This document shows positions 9,223 through 14,453 of a DNA stretch of 14,453 nucleotides, in pieces. The notes under the pieces are model-generated. The model was not told where the DNA came from. It ran no database searches and worked only from the letters and a program-made list of their open reading frames with translations. Every line of letters starts with the position of its first letter. Position 1 is the first letter of the stretch. The position numbers and the translations under genes are program-made. This DNA comes from Conidiobolus incongruus B7586 (Eukaryota > Entomophthoromycota > Entomophthoromycetes > Entomophthorales > Conidiobolaceae), in assembly GCA_000697335.1 (NCBI GenBank), contig JNEM01009696.1:1-14453 (forward strand). The letters are read 5' to 3'.

Positions 9223-9554
9223 TAACACGAGTTGGGAAAGCAGTGTTCGGTTTAATTTAAATACAAGAGAGAGATCTGGGGAATTCCAGGTGACTGTTAG
9301 GGAGAAAGGGAGTTTATTGGTTTAAGGCAGATAGCTGGGAGGACCCAGATCGAGCTCATCCTCTTGAGGATAGCTCTAATTCAAGATTTTATATAGATTG
9401 AATAGGGTAAAGAGATTTATGGGGTTTTCCGGTGGCTTGTATCATCAACCAATTAAAGGATATTGCTGAAGTGGATGATCATGTGAGGGGTTGACTCTTA
9501 TATTCAGTTGATGCAAGCATATTTAGTAGGAGAGGAGTCTCCCGGCTCATGACA
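9223..9554. mobile_element. Probable solo LTR fossil of an LTR retrotransposon
   Basis: A 332-bp island of clearly higher GC than its surroundings, with no open frame. Its minus-strand end reads TGTCATGAGCCGGG, which has the look of a Ty3/gypsy-type LTR start. The opposite end reads CTCGTGTTA on that strand, so the termini are imperfect inverted repeats. A four-base direct repeat, ATAT, flanks it at 9219-9222 and 9555-9558, though this is weak evidence in AT-rich DNA. Read on the minus strand, a TATATAAAAT box lies about half-way along (about 9386-9395), as in a U3 region. No internal retrotransposon genes lie beside it, so it would be a solo LTR. Composition less AT-rich than the mariner copies suggests a younger insertion or one too short or unique to be mutated. 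The alternative is a structured non-coding RNA, since three strong hairpins lie inside. Family assignment is tentative. Confidence 0.42.
9352..9376. repeat. Strong hairpin in the 9.2-9.5 kb island
   Basis: Arms 9352-9363 and 9366-9376 pair as GAGCT/AGCTC and ATCCTC/GAGGAT with one bulged C and a two-base spacer, eleven base pairs in all. Two more hairpins lie in the same island: 9335-9339 with 9344-9348 (CTGGG/CCCAG) and 9529-9533 with 9538-9542 (GGAGA/TCTCC). Such GC-rich stems are unusual in this AT-rich window. Confidence 0.7.
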
Positions 9555-10096
9555 ATATGTTATTCGAATCTGTAATTTCGATATTGATTTGAAAAGCTAA
9601 ATCAGTTTTCTTCATTACATCTGTTAAATTAATACATTGATTGATATACATCATTTATATAAATAATATTTCAAAATACTATATATTTGATATACTTATT
9701 ATTCCTCAAACTCTACTTTTGTAGTGATAAGTTTTTTGAAATCACTCAGAGTTTAATCCAGTATTGGATGTTTCTGTCTTTTATTATTAAGGTCATAACT
9801 TCATGATATTCAATTATAAATAGATGCAACTTGAATAAAATTTGTATTTTAATAGTCACTCGAGCTATCGTTATAATAATAATAATAATAAATGATCTAA
9901 AATTAAAATAATGAAATTTTTAAAACCAACCCACATTCAACATCAATAAAATAAATAAGATTAATAGTCAATCAATAGGAAAGCAATTTCTGAATAAAAA
10001 GTTAAAATGACTAATTGCATATTTGTAAATTTTTCAATGAATTAAAAATATTACTTTAACATATATTATTATCATTAAAGTAACATATAATTAACA
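9555..10096. other. AT-rich spacer upstream of the WD40-like gene
   Basis: About 540 bp without a gene. It includes a short ATA-type trinucleotide run at about 9872-9891 and the promoter and leader of the following gene. The start codon is preceded by TTAACA, giving A at -3. No RNA gene or transposon piece was recognised. Confidence 0.45.
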
Positions 10097-12379
10097 ATGT
10101 CGCAACGTTCCAATACTCCAGATACCGATGAACTTATGGTAAATGATATTCTGAGTGATAATTTCGAATTGGATTACCAATTGTTGCAGGGTGTTATGAA
10201 TGGTAGTACCGCTATTAACGACTATTTTAATATGATACTTATGGGTTCTGCAGAACCTTCTAGTGGTCATGACGAGACTGACGAAGAATCTGACACTAAT
10301 AACCAATTATTCCCACATACTGCATATCCAGGTTTGCTCACACCAATAGGGTATTACCTATTGTTTTATTAATTCATACATTTAGAACCTCAACTGTTTG
10401 ATCCCAATATGATCCAAAGACTGAATAGGATGATAGAAATCAATTTCAAGAGTAAAATGGAAGTCACTTTTGATGCTGAAATTCCTAGACATCAACCCGT
10501 TTTCAATCATCAGGATAATGAGGATGAAGTTTCGAGTGTTGATCAGGAAGAGCCAGGTATTAATATATTGGTAAACAGAATACTCAATTCCAGAGGTCTA
10601 AATCCAGAAGATTATTCACATGATGATATTGACACTGACAATCTTCATGATTTACAATCAGAAGGCTCCGATGAAGGGTATTCCGAAAATTCCAGACTGG
10701 AGCCAAGTTTAAATCCTAGCGAAGATGAAATCGTAACTTTAGGCAGTTCAGAGTGGGAAGATTTCAGCAATGAAAATTCTGAGCCAGATATATATTCAAA
10801 TGATGAAGAGAATAATGGTCTTTACAGAGCTCGGTTAGAAAGTCCGGGCTGGGAGCACTCCAGCCATGAAGAGTCGGATCTAGACGAAGAAATCATTGAG
10901 GCTGATGAAAACCTCTTTGATCACAATGGTTTAATAAAAGTTGGCCAAATGTTTCTAAGAGGAGCAACAACCACTAACTATCCCAAAAGACCCTTTTTCA
11001 ATCTATCACACGATTCAAAACTATTAAATGCTCTCTCTCCAAGATTTTTCCGACTCCCGTGTAACTCCAACCAATTTCAATGCGCCGACGGAATTGCAAT
11101 TTTGAATAAGTCCAAGTTCTTGATGGAAACCATTGTCACAATATGCTTAAAATTCATATTCATCAAAGATATTGAGCTTCAAAATTTTGTGCCCCTTATC
11201 AACAATTCAGGAAATCATGTAAATGTCAAAATAAAGTTGCATTATCTTCCTTACAACATCAGTTTTAGCCATGGGTATTTAATATGCTCAGGTAAACAAG
11301 GGTTAAGCGTTATCCATATGAAATCTCTGCGCCCAGTTCTTGCTAGAGATTATAAGGATATTCGTTCAATTCATATGATCAATAGCATTGATATTCGAAA
11401 AATCAGAGCAGGTCACTTTCCTAAAGCTTATCCTCATCCCAAAAACCGCCAAAACAGTGACGAGGCGCTCGTCACGGATTCCAAATCAAATGATGGGACA
11501 ACCAATCTCTTAGTATGCTGGGCAGACAATGATGGTGCAATTGAAGTATGGGGTATTTTTGCAACCGATGTTCCTGGGTGGACACCCCCTGAAGGACTAT
11601 ACTTAGATCACGATTTGGTGACTGCCAATTTAAATGATATATCAGCCATCTTCCATAGTCATCCCAGAAAATTCCTCATTCCAGTTGCTTACTTTAACCT
11701 CTTAAATGGAATTCATTTTCCTGTCAATTGTTGTAAATTTAGTCCAGATGGAAGATGGATGGTTGCTGTAGGTGATACTCCTAACGTCTATCTCATACCT
11801 GTTACTAAATCGGGGTTTGGCGAAGTCATAAAATTACCTATCCCAATCCCCGTTAATCAAGAGAGCGAAAACAGCACTGCAGTCGATTTTACTAGTCAGT
11901 ATGTTCATTGGAATAGTAATGGCAGACTATTTGCAATTACATCCGATTCCCATCCCTACGTCTGGGTTTGGGACATTCAAACTCGAAAAGTGGTATTCAC
12001 AATCCCCACCAGCCAAAATACATTTGCCATTGCATTCCACCCTACCATACCTGATTTACTGGTATTTGGTCATCGCAGTGTCTACTTCCATGTCGTAAAA
12101 TTGCAAATTAACAATCTAGATTTAGAAAAGTCCACCTACCTGCACACTCTCCACAAACTCCCCTGCGTGGCATCCATCGAAGGCTTGGCATGGTCGTCCC
12201 ACGGGCGCGCGCTCTACGTCTCGACATTCGCAGGCCAGTTCGTATACGACCTGGCACAGCTTCCTTCCCTCACTGAAATGTGTGCGGACACCATCAAGCG
12301 TAAGTGGAAAGAAGGAAATGAAGATAAAAATTTGTTATCCATTCTTCCCAACCGTCTTAAAACCTATTTTGATGATTAA
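10097..12379 (+). CDS. Large acidic WD40-like protein, possible DUF2415 family (two exons)
   Basis: Exons 10097-10331 and 10386-12379 join to 742 residues. The 54-nt intron has a GTTTGC donor and TTTAG acceptor; this is the only pairing near the junction that keeps the frame, giving TAYPEPQLFDP across it. Residues 1 to about 260 are rich in Asp, Glu, Ser and Asn, low in complexity and probably disordered. The C-terminal part has beta-propeller features: YLICSGKQGLSVIHMKS, LLVCWADNDGAIEVWGI, CCKFSPDGRWMVAVGDTPNV (527 onward), VHWNSNGRLFAITSD and YVWVWDIQTRKVVFTI (about 584-615), and LAWSSHGRALYVSTFAGQFV near the end. The FSPDGRW-VAVGD-PNVYL block resembles fungal WD40 proteins with the uncharacterised DUF2415 domain; that family call comes from memory of the pattern. 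No catalytic motif, signal peptide or membrane segment is visible. Function unknown; such propellers usually serve as protein-binding platforms. The gene carries a GC-rich patch at 12151-12260. Confidence 0.85.
12151..12260. other. GC- and CpG-rich patch within the WD40-like gene
   Basis: Counting bases, 69 of 110 are G or C (63%), against 20 of 60 (33%) at 11881-11940 in the same exon. The patch includes CGGGCGCGCGC at about 12212-12222 and many CpG steps. The reading frame continues unchanged with C- or G-ending codons, so the protein (LAWSSHGRALYVSTFAGQ) is not obviously foreign. No mobile element boundary is seen. Confidence 0.75.
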
Positions 12380-12482
12380 TTAGATATTTATTATTGGGAT
12401 AAAATTTCATTTATTTGATATATATATACTGTAAATGCTTTGATATACATTATTTTATATTATATATTTTTTTAATCATATA

Positions 12483-12488
12483 AATAAA
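12483..12488 (+). terminator. AATAAA polyadenylation signal after the WD40-like gene
   Basis: AATAAA lies about 105 bases after the stop codon, in a very AT-rich 3' region. It is plausible by position but not unique in this composition. Confidence 0.35.
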
Positions 12489-12642
12489 ATATATATGTAT
12501 ATCAATTGATTTTTATTGAGTAACAATCATTCAATTAAGCTTGAATAATTTATATTATTATATTTTTAATCTGGTCTATCTTTATATTAGTAAAATCCAA
12601 TCAATATTTGAAAAAAATTATTATTAATGTAGAAATTAAGTA

Positions 12643-13897
12643 ATGGTACAATTTTAAGATTGAAATTAAACAAATAAATTAATGAATAATTTATAAAAAT
12701 TAATGAACAATATAAAATTAATAGCTTCTTTTATTATTAATAACTCTTTTCTATATTTTTAGTAAGCTTCTAATACTTAAAAAATAGTTTTTTTTATTAA
12801 AGACTAAAATTTAATGTTTCACAAACCAATTTAATTTGTTTACAGGAATTTTTTTTCTTGTAAGCTGTTTTTTTAATTGTCTAAAACAATTATAATTATA
12901 TAAGTTATAATTAAATGAATATATTAGATATGGTAACTCCCTTTAATTTTTTTTATATAAAAAATTTTTTATAACTTTAGCTTTATGTATTTTACAATTA
13001 TTATGTAAAATAATAAGTGTCTTTAATTTATATTAAGAACACTATTTAAAAATTGTTTTATTTAAAAAGGTAATATATAACTTATTATTAATTGATTTTC
13101 CTTAAGGTATTAAATAAAAATACTATATACTATTATAATTTATTACAATAATTAACATTTACTTATATTTAAAATATTTATTCATTGGAATTTATAAAAG
13201 AGATTAATTTAACTTAACCTAACATTTTGTTTTATTTTTAAGTAAAAGTTTTATAAAAAAATTTAAAATTTATTAATTATAAGTATTTATTGTAAAAACT
13301 TTTAGTTTTAGTTATACTTTAATAAGTTTAGTTTAACTATAGCTATTTTAATTTTCTTTTAGGTTTTTATTAAATTATAAGATATTTATTTTATATTTTT
13401 ATTAATTAATTTAGGTTTAAACTTAAATAAATATAACATGCTTGTATAATTAATATTATATTATTTTAATAGTTCTTTAATAAAAATAAAAAGGTATTTC
13501 TTTATATATTTTTTTACTTTATTAATAAGTAAAAAAATAACAATAGAAATTAATTTTTTAGATTTAAGTAAATTTTAAATAATATCTCTTCTAGTTTTAA
13601 AATTATAAATCTAGTAATATATAGTAGTTTTAGATAAAATACTATCTTTATAAACTATTTACAAATTTTAAATAATTTTAAAGGGTTTATAGTTAAGTTT
13701 TAAAGATACAAAAATAAAAGCCTTTTGATAATTATAATCTAAGTATAATTAAATTTAAATATAAATTTTAAAATTAAAATTGAATATATATATATATATA
13801 GTTTGAAAATATTTATTTTCCTATATATTTTATATATATAAAATCTTTTAAAATGTATAATATGTTTGAAAGATCAGAAATTAAAAAATTTTTCCAT
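12643..13897 (-). mobile_element. Decayed mariner-like DNA transposon, copy 2 (inverted)
   Basis: The reverse complement of this span aligns from end to end with copy 1 at 1354-2632. The right end, read on the minus strand, gives ATGGAAAAATTTTTTAATTT against ATAGGAAATTTTTTAATTT in copy 1. The left end starts after TA at 12641-12642 as ATGGTACAATTTTAAG and is more diverged. The length of about 1255 bp matches. The right flank no longer shows a clear TA, so that boundary is good to a few bases only. Coding runs right to left and is ruined. Differences from copy 1 are mostly transitions, with each copy keeping C or G at different sites. The two copies stand in opposite orientation about 10 kb apart, with all three genes between them. 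Confidence 0.83.
12718..13740 (-). pseudogene. Mariner-type transposase pseudogene, copy 2
   Basis: Read on the minus strand, this matches the copy 1 pseudogene block by block. Examples are the N-terminal stretch around ATAAACCCTTTAAAATTA (about 13674-13691), the HNNCKIHKAKV-like block near 12975-13010 and the terminal TAA at 12718-12720. The second catalytic Asp position reads Asn (AATAATTGT) in both copies, so that change either predates their split or was hit twice. Stops are more frequent than in copy 1 and no open stretch over about 60 codons remains. It gives no protein of its own; its value is as a comparison for copy 1. Confidence 0.78.
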
Positions 13898-14453
13898 TTT
13901 TTAATTTCTATACTAATATTTTTAAATTATACTTAATTATATATAATCAAATGTCTCTTATATTTAATATTATATATAATTTTATTTGCTTCTATATTAA
14001 TTATTATTCTTATTAAAATTAACTTTGAAAATTTAATAAACATAATATATATTCTTAAATTAAATTAATTATGATATTAAATCATTTATTTACTAATAAT
14101 ATAATATTTAAATTATTAAAATTTTTATCAAATAATAATTTATATATTAATATTAATCACCTTATATATAAAATTCATATCTAATATTCACTTTAAATTT
14201 TTAATTATAATTTTTAATTTGCTGGTAAAAATTTTAAAATAAGATAGTTTATTTTATATAGATTTATTAAATTAAATTGATTAGTTTTTTATATTACAAA
14301 TATATATGGTTATTTGAGTTATAAAATTTTAATATGTTTATTTTTTTAATATATTTTTACTGTTTTATTTAATTTAATTTTTTTAATTTATATAGAAAAA
14401 TAAATTCCATTTATAAGATTTTATTTTAAATTTATTATATAATATATATATGA
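13898..14453. other. Very AT-rich DNA, nothing recognised
   Basis: About 550 bp of extremely AT-rich sequence up to the window edge. No open frame, transposase block, tandem array or RNA gene was found. A short resemblance to the Tc1-like inverted repeat (GAGTTATAAA at about 14317) is too weak to call. The composition matches decayed repeats, so this may be an older transposon residue. Confidence 0.4.

Noticed and set aside
9560-9572. TTCGAATC as a tRNA T loop
   Set aside because: The flanking bases do not form the five-pair T stem and no acceptor or anticodon arm is found.
10091-10306. 71-codon open frame on the minus strand opposite the first WD40-like exon
   Set aside because: It lies wholly opposite a well supported exon, has no recognisable motif and is explained by the antisense of an acidic coding region.
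11901-12098. 65-codon open frame in another + frame inside the WD40-like gene
   Set aside because: It is an out-of-frame shadow of the propeller-coding region.
14240-14453. Start of another Tc1-like copy at the right edge
   Set aside because: Only GAGTTATAAA and a loose AT-rich likeness match the Tc1-like repeat; there is no transposase piece before the window ends.
1-14453. CRISPR array, rRNA, prokaryotic operon or toxin-antitoxin system
   Set aside because: There are no regularly spaced repeats, no rRNA blocks and no ribosome binding sites; spliced genes show a eukaryotic nuclear locus.

Overview
The window reads as a piece of nuclear chromosome from an AT-rich, intron-rich fungus. Three spliced protein genes, all on the + strand, lie in the middle. 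They carry short introns (about 49-68 nt, one of 130 nt) with mostly GTAAGT-like donors and TAG/CAG acceptors. The proteins are an EXS-domain membrane protein of the ERD1 type, a mitochondrial class II fumarase with nine introns, and a large acidic WD40-like protein. Very AT-rich spacers plus nine introns in a fumarase gene argue against a typical budding yeast or filamentous ascomycete and fit an early-diverging fungus (for example Entomophthoromycotina such as Conidiobolus). That placement is inference from style, not from a search.

Layout. 1-about 1309: decayed Tc1-like DNA transposon with long terminal inverted repeats. 1354-2632: decayed mariner-like DNA transposon (+ orientation) with TA at both flanks and a nearly whole, stop-riddled transposase reading. 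2633-3746: AT-rich spacer. 3747-5154: EXS/ERD1-like gene, five exons. 5155-6851: spacer. 6852-8913: fumarase, ten exons. 8914-9222: spacer. 9223-9554: an island of more balanced base composition with strong hairpins, best read as a solo LTR fossil, alternatively a structured RNA. 9555-10096: spacer. 10097-12379: WD40-like gene, two exons. About 12643-13897: a second copy of the same mariner in the opposite orientation. 13898-14453: AT-rich DNA with nothing recognised.

The three genes are not an obvious functional unit. Fumarase serves the TCA cycle, the ERD1-like protein probably acts in Golgi phosphate recycling and protein retention, and the role of the WD40-like protein is unknown. Long spacers and independent 5' and 3' ends suggest separate transcription units.

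The most interesting signal is in the transposons. The two mariner copies differ overwhelmingly by C/T and G/A transitions, each copy has its own set, and many reading-frame stops sit where relatives have Trp or Gln codons. The unique genes between them are spared. This looks like repeat-induced point mutation (RIP) or a similar repeat-directed C-to-T process. Other points worth a look are a textbook two-step mitochondrial cleavage motif in fumarase that ends exactly at an exon border, an in-frame stop followed by 29 open codons in the EXS gene, and a sharply GC- and CpG-rich patch in the WD40-like gene.
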